A stretch of 44,745 nucleotides of DNA from Solirubrobacterales bacterium. Its GTDB lineage: Bacteria; Actinomycetota; Thermoleophilia; Solirubrobacterales; Solirubrobacteraceae. The position numbers and the translations under genes were made by a program. The notes under the pieces are model-generated. The model searched no databases and had not been told where the DNA came from. It saw only the letters and a program-made list of their open reading frames with translations. The stretch spans positions 1-44,745 of the forward strand of contig JAFAXX010000041.1 of NCBI GenBank assembly GCA_019240655.1, given 5' to 3'. Positions 25,761 through 34,030 of the stretch are shown piece after piece; position 1 is the stretch's first letter, and each line of letters opens with the position of its first letter.

Positions 25761-27158
25761 TCAGCCGATGACCCAGGTGTCCTTCCCCCCGCCCTGTTGG
25801 GAGGAGTTGACCACCATCGCGCCCGCCTCCAGAGCCACGCGGCTGAGCCCACCCGGGATCAGCTCGACCCGCTCGTCCGAGAACGTGAATGCAAACGCCC
25901 GGAGATCGACGTGGCGCGGCTCGAGTCGGCCGTCGATCACCGTCGGGTGGCGGGACAGCGTCACCGTGGGCTGGCTGACGTAGCGGCCGGGGTTGCGCTC
26001 GAGCTCTTGTGCGAGCTCGGCGAGCTCGTCCTCGTCGGCGTGGGCGCCGATCACCACCCCCTTGCCTCCGTGGCCGTGGCGTGGCTTGATCACCCGCTCG
26101 CGCAACCTGCCGATCATCTCCGGCGCCGGCCGCTCGGGCGCGACGGACTCGGTGGGGACCGATCGCACGGCCGGCTCCTCGCCGAGGTAGAAGCGGACGA
26201 AGTCCTCGACGTGGCCGTGCATCAGCTTGTCGTCAGCGACGCCGTTGCCGAAGGCGTTGACGAGTCCCAGCCGCCCGGCCGTCCACGCCGGCACGAGCGC
26301 CTGGCCGACCGCGGTCAGCCGGCCGTGCTCGTCGTGGGCGCGGTCCTCGTCGGTCCGGCGGTAGACCACGTCGACCCGCCGCGGCTCGCCGCCGTCCGGG
26401 CGAACGAGCGGGCCGTCCCGGTCGGCGACCAGATCGGCCAGCGTGACCAGCGGCACGCCGAGCCGCTCGGCAGCCAGGCGATGTTCGAAGTAGGCGACGT
26501 TGTCCGGGCCGTCGCTCAGCACCACGATGAGCGGCTCCTCCACTCCCGGCGGAGTGGCCGCGCGCAGCGCCCGGTGCAGCAGCTCGTAGCTGACCGGATC
26601 GATCGCACGCGGACGCGGGCCGCCCGTCGGAAGGACGTCGATCAGCGCCTCGCGCGCCGCCAGCGCGTACGTGTAGCCCGAGGGCGTGCGCAGGTTGTCC
26701 TCGAGCACGAGGAACTCGCCGCCGGGGTCGCGCACCACGTCGAAGCCGGCGATCGCCGCGGGCGCGCCCGGGCGGGGCACGCGGCCGCGCAGCCGGGGGT
26801 CGAACCCCTCCGCCGCGCCGATCGTCTCGGCCGAGACGACGCCGGCTCGAACGATCTCCTGTTCGCCATAGACGTCGTCCAGGAAGCGCCCGAGCGCCCG
26901 GGCGCGCTGGGCCAGCCCACCAGCGAGCGCGTCCCACTCGACGCCGGAGAGCAGCCGGGGGACGGGATCGACCACGAATGGGCTCCCTCCGAAACTGACT
27001 CCACGGTGCTTCAGGTGGTCGGCAACGGCATGGCGCAGCGAGCTCAGATCGGCCTCGGCGAGGGACTCGAACAGCTCGGCGTAGCCGGGCCGCCAGGCCC
27101 CGGTGTCGTCACGGTCCTCGCGGAAGCCGGAGGCGATCGGGGGTCGCTCAGATGCCAT
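25761..27158 (-). CDS. Circularly permuted type 2 ATP-grasp protein
   Basis: A 465-residue enzyme of the DUF404/DUF407 family. Markers are DHLKHRGVSFGGSPFVVDPV, FLDDVYGEQEIVRAGVV, FLVLEDNLRTPSGYTYALAA (very characteristic), RRVDVVYRRTDEDRAHD, LVNAFGNGVADDKLMHGHVE, VIKPRHGHGGKGVVIGA and MVVNSSQQGGGKDTWVIG at the C-terminus. The family uses ATP to join a carboxylate to an amine, but its substrates are mostly unknown. Here it overlaps the end of an asparagine-synthetase-like amidotransferase gene by 11 bp, so the two probably modify the same small peptide or amino acid. Confidence 0.9.
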   Translation of the reverse strand: MASERPPIASGFREDRDDTGAWRPGYAELFESLAEADLSSLRHAVADHLKHRGVSFGGSPFVVDPVPRLLSGVEWDALAGGLAQRARALGRFLDDVYGEQEIVRAGVVSAETIGAAEGFDPRLRGRVPRPGAPAAIAGFDVVRDPGGEFLVLEDNLRTPSGYTYALAAREALIDVLPTGGPRPRAIDPVSYELLHRALRAATPPGVEEPLIVVLSDGPDNVAYFEHRLAAERLGVPLVTLADLVADRDGPLVRPDGGEPRRVDVVYRRTDEDRAHDEHGRLTAVGQALVPAWTAGRLGLVNAFGNGVADDKLMHGHVEDFVRFYLGEEPAVRSVPTESVAPERPAPEMIGRLRERVIKPRHGHGGKGVVIGAHADEDELAELAQELERNPGRYVSQPTVTLSRHPTVIDGRLEPRHVDLRAFAFTFSDERVELIPGGLSRVALEAGAMVVNSSQQGGGKDTWVIG

Positions 27159-28922
27159 GTCGCCGCAGCCAGAGCTCGAGCAGCCCGAGCTGCCAGAGCT
27201 TCGAGCCCTCGAGGGTCGTCAGATGGTCGTTCGGGGCGTCGAGCAGCATACGCACTTGCCCGGGGCGGAACACGCCGCGCGCGCGCACCGCGGACTCGTC
27301 CAGCGTCTGCCGCAATAGCTCGAGCGTGGCGCCCTCAATGTGCGAGAGCGCGGGCACCGGGAAATAGCCCTTGGGCCGGTCGATCACGACGTCGGGGATC
27401 ACCCGGCCCGCCGCGGTCTTGAGGACGCCCTTGCCGCCGTGGGCGAGCTTCAGCTCCGGCGGGCACGCCGCCGCCAGCTCGACCAGCTCGTGGTCGAGGA
27501 ACGGGGTGCGGGCCTCGAGCCCCCACGCCATGGTCATGTTGTCCACACGCTTGACCGGGTCGTCGGCCAGCATCACCTCGGTGTCGAGGCGCAGCGCGCG
27601 ATCGAGCGCCGAGTCGGCTCCGGCGCGCGAGAAGTGCCGGTCGAGAAACGCGCGACTCGGGTCCGCGTCGAGCAGATAGCGATCGGTGAGCGTTTCGGCG
27701 AACTCCTCCGGCCGGCGGTCGAAGAACTGGGCCTGGTAGATGTCCGCCCCGCTGCCGTCGGCGCGCAGCAACGGCGGGTACCAGGAGTAACCGCCGAACA
27801 CCTCATCGGCGCCCTGTCCGGATTGGACGACCTTGAGCGACTTGGAGACCTCCTCGGAGAGCAGGTAGAAGGCCACCGCGTCGTGCGAGACCATCGGCTC
27901 GCTCATCGCCGCCACCGCCCCGTCGAGGGCCGGGAGCATCCGCTCGGTAGGGACATGGATGCGGTGATGGCAGGTCTCGAACTCGCGGGCGATCATGTCG
28001 GAGTACCTGAACTCGTTGCCCTCGCGCTCGCCGACGTCCTCGAAGCCGACGCTGAAGGTCTGAAGCCCGCGCTGCCCGGCCTGCGCGAGCAGGCCGACGA
28101 TCAGGCTCGAGTCGAGACCGCCTGAGAGCAGCACGCCGACCGGGACGTCGGCCACCATCCGGCGCTTCACCGCGGTCGTGAGCGCGGCCAGCACCGCCTG
28201 CGCCCAGTCATCCTCCACCCAGTCGGCATGCTCGAGGCGGCGCCTGAACTCCGCCCGCCAGTACGGCTCCGTGGCGCACGTCCCATCGGGCTCGACGGTC
28301 ATCAGCGTCGCCGGCGGGAGCTTGCGCACGCCTTTGAGGATGGTCAGCGGCGGCGGCACCACCGCGTGCCAGCTCAGGTAGTGATGGATCGCCACCGGAT
28401 CGAGATCGGTGTCGATCCCGCCTCCGGCCAGTAGCGCCGGGAGCGTCGAGGCGAAGCGCAGCGAGCCGCCGCGCGGCGCAAGGTAGAGCGGCTTGATCCC
28501 GAGCCGGTCGCGCACCAGCACGAGGCGTCCCCGGGCGTGCTCGTAGATCGCGAAGGCGAACATCCCGAACAGGTGCTCCACGCAGCGGCGGCCCCAGCGG
28601 TCATAGGCCTTGAGGATGACCTCGGTGTCGCTTTGCGAAGAGAACCGGTAGCCCTGGCCCGCGAGCTCGCGCCGCAGCTCGTGGTGGTTGTAGATGCAGC
28701 CGTTGAAACGATCGTCAGGCCGAGCTCGGCGTCGACCATCGGCTGCCCGCCCGCGTCGCTCAGATCGATCACCTTCAGCCGACGGTGGCCGAGTCCGATC
28801 CGCTCGTCGGCCCAGGCACCGGCGCCGTCCGGCCCGCGGTCGCACATCGTCTCGGCCATCCGCTCGACGGCGTCCAGATCGGGACCCCGCGCGAACGCCA
28901 GCTCACCGGCGAAGCCGCACAC
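27148..28922 (-). pseudogene. Glutamine-hydrolysing amidotransferase (AsnB/AsnO, NAGGN amidotransferase-like), frameshifted
   Basis: The gene starts at ATG 28922 with MCGFAGELAFARGPDLDAV, where Cys2 is the glutaminase nucleophile, then CDRGPDGAGAWADERIGLGH. After AELGLTIV the frame shifts: the next expected residues, FNGCIYNHHELRREL, are in another frame, as if one base were missing in ATCGT-TTCAAC near 28706-28709. From there the protein is intact: DRLGIKPLYLA, the PP-loop GVLLSGGLDSSLIVGLLAQ, QSGQGADEVFGGYSWYPPLL and ARTPFLDHELVELAAACPPE. Overall similarity is greatest to N-acetylglutaminylglutamine amidotransferase, which makes an osmoprotective dipeptide. The rest of the gene shows no decay, so this may be a recent mutation or a sequencing error. 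Confidence 0.8.
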
Positions 28923-28982
28923 GACCGAAAGGATGGCGGGCCCGGGCTTTCACCGCCGACATGTTCGCGCGCGGCCGGCCCC

Positions 28983-29052
28983 GTCCGCGCAGCTCGACCG
29001 GGTCCGCGCACCTCGGCCGGGTCCCCGCAGCTCGGCTGGTCCGCGCAGCCGG
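28983..29052 (+). repeat. 19-bp tandem repeat in a divergent intergenic region
   Basis: Units GTCCGCGCAGCTCGACCGG (28983-29001), 29002-29020, an 18-base copy 29021-29038 and a shortened copy 29039-29052 lie between the amidotransferase and universal stress protein genes. The region 28923-29130 holds no gene. Confidence 0.75.
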
Positions 29053-29130
29053 AGAACGCTCGGCCGTCCGGGTGCGGCCCACCGACGCGCTACCGTATCG
29101 TGCCCGCCGCTCGTGTGAAGGAGACCGCTC

Positions 29131-29154
29131 ATGCCCGAGGTCATCAACTCATGA
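29131..29154 (+). CDS. Possible seven-residue leader peptide
   Basis: ATG 29131 opens MPEVINS and ends at TGA 29152-29154, overlapping the universal stress protein ATG (29151) in ATGA. The strong ribosome binding site GAAGGAG (about 29118-29124) is placed for this short frame and is some 26 bases from the downstream ATG. Translation of the short frame may therefore feed ribosomes to the stress gene. It could be chance. Confidence 0.35.
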   Translation: MPEVINS

Positions 29155-29633
29155 GTACCGTCCCGGCTCCCGACGGACCGGCGGTCCTGTGCTGGGACGG
29201 CTCCGAAGCAGCCGCCGAGGCGATACGCGACAGCGCCCGCCTGCTGGGCGATGGCCAGCCGGCGATCGTCCTGTTCGCCTACGTTCCCACGGAGCGGGCG
29301 CGCGGCGTGCTGGGCGGCGTCTCGGGCCCCGACGCGCCGATCATGGCCGCGGTTGAGGCCGAGGAGCTACTCGACCGTGGCGTCGCCATGGCGCGGGACG
29401 CGGGCCTCGACGCGACCGGCGAGCTCGTCGTGGCCGAGGCGAAGACGGCGGGGATCATCGCCGAGCTGGCCGAGGAACGTAATGCCCGGCTGATCGCCAT
29501 GGGCCAGCGCCGGCGCTCCGCGCTCGGCAGGCTGGTGCTCGGCTCGGTGACGCGCGAGCTGCTCGGCGACTTCCACCGGCCGGTGCTCGTGGTCGGCCCG
29601 GGCAGCCCCGGCGCCCATCCGCGGGGCGCCTAG
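29151..29633 (+). CDS. Universal stress protein (UspA family)
   Basis: A 160-residue single-domain Usp: VLCWDGSEAAAEAIRDSARL at the first strand and helix, IVLFAYVPTERARGVLGG, then GIIAELAEERNARLIAMGQR and RRSALGRLVLGSVTRELLGD, ending HRPVLVVGPG. The ATP-binding pattern G-x2-G-x9-G-S is only partly met (GQRRRSALGRLVLGS lacks the second Gly), so nucleotide binding is uncertain. The start at 29151 overlaps the stop of a seven-codon frame. TACCGT/TATCGT boxes near 29090-29100 may be its promoter. The following small membrane protein is 57 bp downstream. Confidence 0.85.
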   Translation: MSTVPAPDGPAVLCWDGSEAAAEAIRDSARLLGDGQPAIVLFAYVPTERARGVLGGVSGPDAPIMAAVEAEELLDRGVAMARDAGLDATGELVVAEAKTAGIIAELAEERNARLIAMGQRRRSALGRLVLGSVTRELLGDFHRPVLVVGPGSPGAHPRGA

Positions 29634-29690
29634 ACGCTCGCCGGCGCGGGGCGGCGCGCGCCGCGCCGCCGCGAGCCGCAAGAATGCCGG

Positions 29691-30158
29691 ATGATGCTCG
29701 GCCGGCCCGGCGCCCTCATCTACGGCGTGATCACCGTCGACGCGCTGCTGGCGGCCGAGAGCTCGCAGCGCCAGACCTACACCGAGACCGTCGCCGCGGT
29801 GTTGCTCGCCCTGCTCGTGTACTGGCTCGCGCACTCCTACTCGGAGTACGCCGACACCCGTCTGCGCAGGGGCGAATCGCTCACGCCTCGAGGCCTCCTG
29901 TCGGCGATGACGGAGGAATTTGCGATCGCGCTGGGCGCAGCGGGGCCGCTGCTCGCCCTGGGCATCTCATGGGCGGTGGGAGCGTCGCTGACCACCGCGG
30001 TCAACTTCGCCATCTGGACCTCGGCGGTGGCGATCACCGTGATCGAGGTGGCCGCCGCGGTCCGGGCGGGCAAGACCGGCAGAGACCTCGCCGCGCAGAG
30101 CATGGTCGGCGCGCTGCTCGGCCTGGGGGTGATCGCCATGCGGCTGATCCTGCACTGA
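29691..30158 (+). CDS. Four-segment membrane protein of unknown function
   Basis: I do not recognise the family. The 155-residue protein has four hydrophobic stretches: GALIYGVITVDALLAAES, TVAAVLLALLVYWLAHSYSE, AIALGAAGPLLALGISWAVG with TTAVNFAIWTSAVAITVIEV, and MVGALLGLGVIAMRLILH. A charged loop, YADTRLRRGESLTPRGLLS, lies between the second and third. Two start codons (ATG ATG) are adjacent at 29691 and 29694. It lies 57 bp after the stress-protein gene, and both may respond to stress. It ends 6 bp from the convergent VWA gene. Confidence 0.65.
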   Translation: MMLGRPGALIYGVITVDALLAAESSQRQTYTETVAAVLLALLVYWLAHSYSEYADTRLRRGESLTPRGLLSAMTEEFAIALGAAGPLLALGISWAVGASLTTAVNFAIWTSAVAITVIEVAAAVRAGKTGRDLAAQSMVGALLGLGVIAMRLILH

Positions 30159-30164
30159 GCGCTA

Positions 30165-31109
30165 CTACGGCAGACGCCCGAGCCAGCGCGTCGAGCCCGC
30201 CGCCGCCAGCGCCAGCGCCATCAGGCCGGCGATCGCGAACACCACGGTGATCTCCCGTTTGCGGGTCACGGTGCCGAGCTCGCTGCCGAGCCGCTTGTAG
30301 ATCGAGCTGAGCTGGTCGGCGCTCTGGGCGTTGAACGTGCGCGCGCCCGACGCCTGGGCGATCTGGGCCATCAGCTGGGGATCGGGTGGCACCGGGATCG
30401 GCGGCCCGAGCGGATCGGGATTGGCCAGCGTGCCGTTCGGGGTGCCGAGCGCGACGGTGTAGATCGGGATCCGGTCGCTCCCGGCCTGCCGGGCGACCGT
30501 GACCGAGTCGGGGCCGGCGTTGGCGGCTCCGTCGGAGAGCAGGACGATCGCCGCCGGCGCGTGCCGGCGGCTCGAGCCGTGCAGGAGCTGGAGCGCGAGC
30601 TCGAGCGCGTCGCCGGTGTCGGTCCCGCCGCCGGCGGCCTGGCCGTCGACCAGCGTCCGCGCCGCGCCATGGTCGGCGACCGGCTGCTGGACGGTGTCCG
30701 GCGAAGAGGAGAAGCCGATCGCGCCCAGGCGGACCGAGCTCGGCAGCTGATCGATGAACGAGTTGGCCGCCGCCACCGCGGCCGCCAGGCGGGTCGGCTG
30801 GACGTCGTCGGCGGCCATCGAGCCCGAGTGGTCGATGATCAGCATCATCGAGGCTTCCGACACCGAAACGCGATGGTTGACCCGCGGACGCGCGAGCGCG
30901 AGCGCGAGCAGGGCGATCGCGGCCAGCGCGAGCGCGGCGGGAACGTGCGTTGGCCACCGGGGAGCTCCGTCGAGCGCCGCGCTCAGGGTGGGCGCGGCCG
31001 GGAAGCGGACCGCGTAGCGCTGCCGGCGCCGGCGGGCGGCCAGGTACGCCGCCAGCGCGATCGGCACGAGCGCCAGCGCGGCCAGCCAGGTCGGTGCGGC
31101 GAAGCTCAT
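30165..31109 (-). CDS. BatA/BatB-type VWA membrane protein (second copy)
   Basis: A 314-residue protein: N-terminal PTWLAALALVPIALAAYLAA, a second segment ALALAAIALLALALARPRVN, then a periplasmic VWA domain with intact MIDAS (LIIDHSGSMAADDVQPTRLA), the metal-loop T in GGGTDTGDALELALQLL and IVLLSDGAANAGPDSV, and a C-terminal segment VVFAIAGLMALALAAAGSTR. This is the Bat layout, in which the VWA domain faces outward. It is the last gene of the five-gene operon and overlaps the DUF58 gene stop (ATGA). It is paralogous to 33071-34030 but clearly diverged. Confidence 0.9.
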   Translation of the reverse strand: MSFAAPTWLAALALVPIALAAYLAARRRRQRYAVRFPAAPTLSAALDGAPRWPTHVPAALALAAIALLALALARPRVNHRVSVSEASMMLIIDHSGSMAADDVQPTRLAAAVAAANSFIDQLPSSVRLGAIGFSSSPDTVQQPVADHGAARTLVDGQAAGGGTDTGDALELALQLLHGSSRRHAPAAIVLLSDGAANAGPDSVTVARQAGSDRIPIYTVALGTPNGTLANPDPLGPPIPVPPDPQLMAQIAQASGARTFNAQSADQLSSIYKRLGSELGTVTRKREITVVFAIAGLMALALAAAGSTRWLGRLP

Positions 31110-32014
31110 CGCAGCTGGCGCCCGAGCTCGCGCAGCCAGTCGTGTTCGGTCGAGAGCGTGACCTGGGGGACGCGCAGCCGGCGAAGCTCGCCCGCCACGG
31201 TCGCGCGCCGGTCTTGCTCGAGCTCGGCGAACCGCCGGCGGATCCGGCGGCTCGAGGTGTTGACCTCGATCCGCGCTCCGGTCTCGGGGTCGACCACGGC
31301 CAGATGCCCGACCGACGGGAGCTCAGCTTCACGCGGGTCGAGCACCTCGACGGCGAGCAGCGAGTGGCGGACCCGGAGCGAGCCGAATGGTCGCTCCCAC
31401 CCGAGCTGGTCGCGGAAGTCGGAGATCGTCACCACGAGCCCCGGCTGACGGGCCAGCCGCCCCACCCGTCGCAGGGAGTCGGCCAGGGCGCCGGCGTCGT
31501 GGCGGCCGTCGGGCGCGACGCCCTGGGCCAGCACGCGACGGAGCGCGACGATTCCCGGTCGCGAGCCGCGCGGGGGCAGGACGAGTGGCGCCGCGGCGCC
31601 GAAGACGACGAGGCCGACGCTTCCGGCCCGGCGCACGCCGAGGCGGCCGAACACGAACGCGGCGCCCTCGGCCACATCGGCCTTCAGGCGGCGCGCGGTG
31701 CCGAACGCCATCGAGGGCGAGACGTCGAGCACGATCCAGGTGGTGAGCGCCCGCTCGGGGACGTGCAGGCGGATGTGAGGCTGGCGGGTGCGGGCGCTGG
31801 CGGCGGGATCGATGTGACGCACGTCGTCCCCCAGCTCGTAGGGGCGCAGCTGAGCCAGCTCGGTTCCCAGCCCGACCCCGGCGGCACGGCGATCGCCGGG
31901 GAGCGTGCGCGCGACGAGGCGGCTGACCGCGACGTCGAGCGCCTCGACCAGCGGCTGGGCGATCGGTCCCGGGCCCTGGCGGGCGGCCGGAGGCTGCAGC
32001 TGCGCCGTGCTCAC
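31106..32014 (-). CDS. DUF58 domain protein of the MoxR operon
   Basis: From GTG 32014 (GTGA overlap with the moxR stop) the protein has 302 residues. DUF58 markers are GVGLGTELAQLRPYELGDDV, RHIDPAASARTRQPHIRLHV and TWIVLDVSPSMAFGTARRLK (a VWA-like D-x-S-x-S). Later parts include VTISDFRDQLGWERPFGSL and VEVLDPREAELPSVGHLAVV. It lacks membrane segments. DUF58 proteins almost always follow moxR and are thought to be its partner or substrate adaptor in assembling or checking metal-containing or envelope complexes. Confidence 0.9.
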   Translation of the reverse strand: MSTAQLQPPAARQGPGPIAQPLVEALDVAVSRLVARTLPGDRRAAGVGLGTELAQLRPYELGDDVRHIDPAASARTRQPHIRLHVPERALTTWIVLDVSPSMAFGTARRLKADVAEGAAFVFGRLGVRRAGSVGLVVFGAAAPLVLPPRGSRPGIVALRRVLAQGVAPDGRHDAGALADSLRRVGRLARQPGLVVTISDFRDQLGWERPFGSLRVRHSLLAVEVLDPREAELPSVGHLAVVDPETGARIEVNTSSRRIRRRFAELEQDRRATVAGELRRLRVPQVTLSTEHDWLRELGRQLR

Positions 32015-33057
32015 GCCGGCCTCACGAACCCGGCCCGGATCTCCTCGGGGCTGTCGTGGATCAGACGCCGGCCGCCCGGTTGCGGCACCGTGGCGAGCAC
32101 GCGGTCGAGCAGGTCGTCGGCGGTCACGCCGTCGCTGAGGGCGTCGTAGGAGAGCACGATGCGATGGCGCAGGACGTCCGCGGCGAGGTCCCGGATGTCC
32201 TCCGCGACCACGTGACCGCGCCCGCGCAGCAGCGCCAGGACCCGCGCCGCCTGCACGAGCCCGATCGGGCCGCGCGGGCTCGAGCCGAAATCGATCAGCG
32301 CCTGCATGTCCTCCAGGCCGTGCGCGGCCGGATTGCGGGTGGCGTCGGCCAGCGCGACGGCGTATCCGATCGCTTCGCGATCGACCATCACCGTGGTGGC
32401 CACCTGGCCGTAGCGCCGAAGATCCTCCAGGGCCAGGCATTCCCTCACCGTGACCGGATCGGCCAGGCTGCGCCCGACCACGGCGGCCTCCTCGCCGATG
32501 CTCGGGTAATCGACGAGGATCTTCATCAGGAACCGGTCGACCTGGGCCTCCGGGAGTGGATAGGTCCCCTCCGACTCGATCGGGTTCTGGGTCGCCATCA
32601 CGATGAACGGCAGCGGCACGCTGTAGGTCGTCCCGCCGATCGTCACCTGCTGCTCCTGCATCACCTCGAGCAGCGCCGACTGCACCTTCGCCGGCGCTCG
32701 GTTGATCTCGTCGGCGAGCAGGAAGTTCGTGAACACGGGACCGAGCTCGGTGTCGAAGCTGCCGGTGTTGGGTCGCCACACGCGTGTGCCGACGAGGTCG
32801 GCGGGTACCAGGTCCGGCGTGAACTGAACCCGGCTGTAGGTGCCGCCGAGCACCGCCGCGATCGTCTTCACGGTCAGCGTCTTGGCCAGGCCGGGGACGC
32901 CTTCGAGCAGCACGTGGCCGCCGGCGAGGAGGCTGACCAGCAGCCGCTCGAGCATCGCGTCCTGGCCGACGATCACGCGCTTGATCTCGTATAGCGCCTG
33001 GGCCAGCGCATCGCGCGCCTGCGCCCGGATTCGCTTGGTCTCATCGATTTCGTTCAC
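32011..33057 (-). CDS. MoxR-family AAA+ ATPase
   Basis: A 348-residue MoxR: IVGQDAMLERLLVSLLAGGH, Walker A LLEGVPGLAKTLTVKTIAA (GVPGLAKT at 53-60), RVQFTPDLVPADLVGTRVW, Walker B FLLADEINRAP at 112-122, QVTIGGTTYSVPLPFIVMAT, sensor ATQNPIESEGTYPLPEAQVD RFLMKI split by the usual Arg. All catalytic elements are present. MoxR proteins act as chaperone-like ATPases with VWA partners. Flanked by PDZ-VWA upstream and DUF58-VWA downstream, it is the engine of this operon. It is not the cox maturation ATPase, which is at 19349-20281. Confidence 0.95.
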   Translation of the reverse strand: MNEIDETKRIRAQARDALAQALYEIKRVIVGQDAMLERLLVSLLAGGHVLLEGVPGLAKTLTVKTIAAVLGGTYSRVQFTPDLVPADLVGTRVWRPNTGSFDTELGPVFTNFLLADEINRAPAKVQSALLEVMQEQQVTIGGTTYSVPLPFIVMATQNPIESEGTYPLPEAQVDRFLMKILVDYPSIGEEAAVVGRSLADPVTVRECLALEDLRRYGQVATTVMVDREAIGYAVALADATRNPAAHGLEDMQALIDFGSSPRGPIGLVQAARVLALLRGRGHVVAEDIRDLAADVLRHRIVLSYDALSDGVTADDLLDRVLATVPQPGGRRLIHDSPEEIRAGFVRPA

Positions 33058-33070
33058 GGGTCCTCCGGTG

Positions 33071-34030
33071 TCAGGCGAGCCGTCCGAACCAAGCCAGGGA
33101 CAGGACGCCGCCGAACAGCAGCAGCACCAGCCCGCCGCCGGCGAAGCTCGCGGTGATCTCTTGCTTTATGTGCTTGTGGCTGAGCTGGGTGGCGAGGTGG
33201 GCGTAGATCGCCCGCAGCTGCACGTTGTCGGCGGCGGTGTAGGCGCGGCCGCCGGAGGCGCTGGCGATCTCGCCGAGCTGCTGCGGGCTGACCGGCACGG
33301 GCGTGGAGACGAGGTGGCCGCCCTGCGGGATCGGGATCGTGCCGTGGGCGGTCCCGAGCGCCACCGTATACACCGGGATGTGCTGGGCGGCCGCCGCCCG
33401 CGCGGCCTCGACTGCGTTCTCGCCGACGTTCGAAGCCCCGTCGGAGAGCAGCAGGATGGCGCTCGGCGGTCGCTTGCCGCCCTGCGCGGGTAGGGCCCGC
33501 AGCACGCGTACCGCGGTCGTGATCGCATCGCCGATCGCGGTGCCGCCGCCGCCGGGGTGCAGCTGGTCGATCGCCGAGCGCACCAGCCCATGGTCGGTGG
33601 TCGGCGACTGCAGCACGGTGGGGTGCCGCGCGAACTCGAGCGACCCCACCGCCACCGAGTCAGGGACACCGGCCAGGAAGCGCCGCGCGGCCTGCTGGGC
33701 GGCGCCGAGGCGCGTCGGGCGAACGTCGGTCGCCTTCATCGAGTCGCTGATGTCGTTGGCCAGCATCACGGCGGCGCTGCCCAGTGGAACCGCCACGGTC
33801 CGTTGCGGGCGCGCCGCGGCGATGATCAGCGCCGTGATCGCGAGCAGGAACGCGAGCATCGGCGCGTGGCGCCGCCAACCCGGCCGCCGCGGGGCGACCG
33901 ACGCAATCAGGGCGGGCGCGACGAACGCCTGCGTGGCCCTTGCCCGGCGGCGCTGCTGGCCGACGTACCACCTGATCAGCAGCGGGAGCGCGATCAGCGC
34001 CAGTAGGGCAAGCGGCGCGGAGAAGCTCAC
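33071..34030 (-). CDS. BatA/BatB-type VWA membrane protein (first copy)
   Basis: A 319-residue protein with the same layout as its paralogue: an N-terminal segment (ALLALIALPLLIRWYVG), a second (MLAFLLAITALIIAAARPQR), an exported VWA domain and a C-terminal segment (GGGLVLLLFGGVLSLAWFG). The MIDAS is NDISDSMKATDVRPTRLG, which keeps D-x-S-x-S but with Asp instead of the usual Gly. GGGGTAIGDAITTAVRVL and ILLLSDGASNVGENAVEAAR supply the other metal loops. It overlaps the PDZ gene by 4 bp and lies 13 bp before moxR. Confidence 0.9.
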   Translation of the reverse strand: MSFSAPLALLALIALPLLIRWYVGQQRRRARATQAFVAPALIASVAPRRPGWRRHAPMLAFLLAITALIIAAARPQRTVAVPLGSAAVMLANDISDSMKATDVRPTRLGAAQQAARRFLAGVPDSVAVGSLEFARHPTVLQSPTTDHGLVRSAIDQLHPGGGGTAIGDAITTAVRVLRALPAQGGKRPPSAILLLSDGASNVGENAVEAARAAAAQHIPVYTVALGTAHGTIPIPQGGHLVSTPVPVSPQQLGEIASASGGRAYTAADNVQLRAIYAHLATQLSHKHIKQEITASFAGGGLVLLLFGGVLSLAWFGRLA

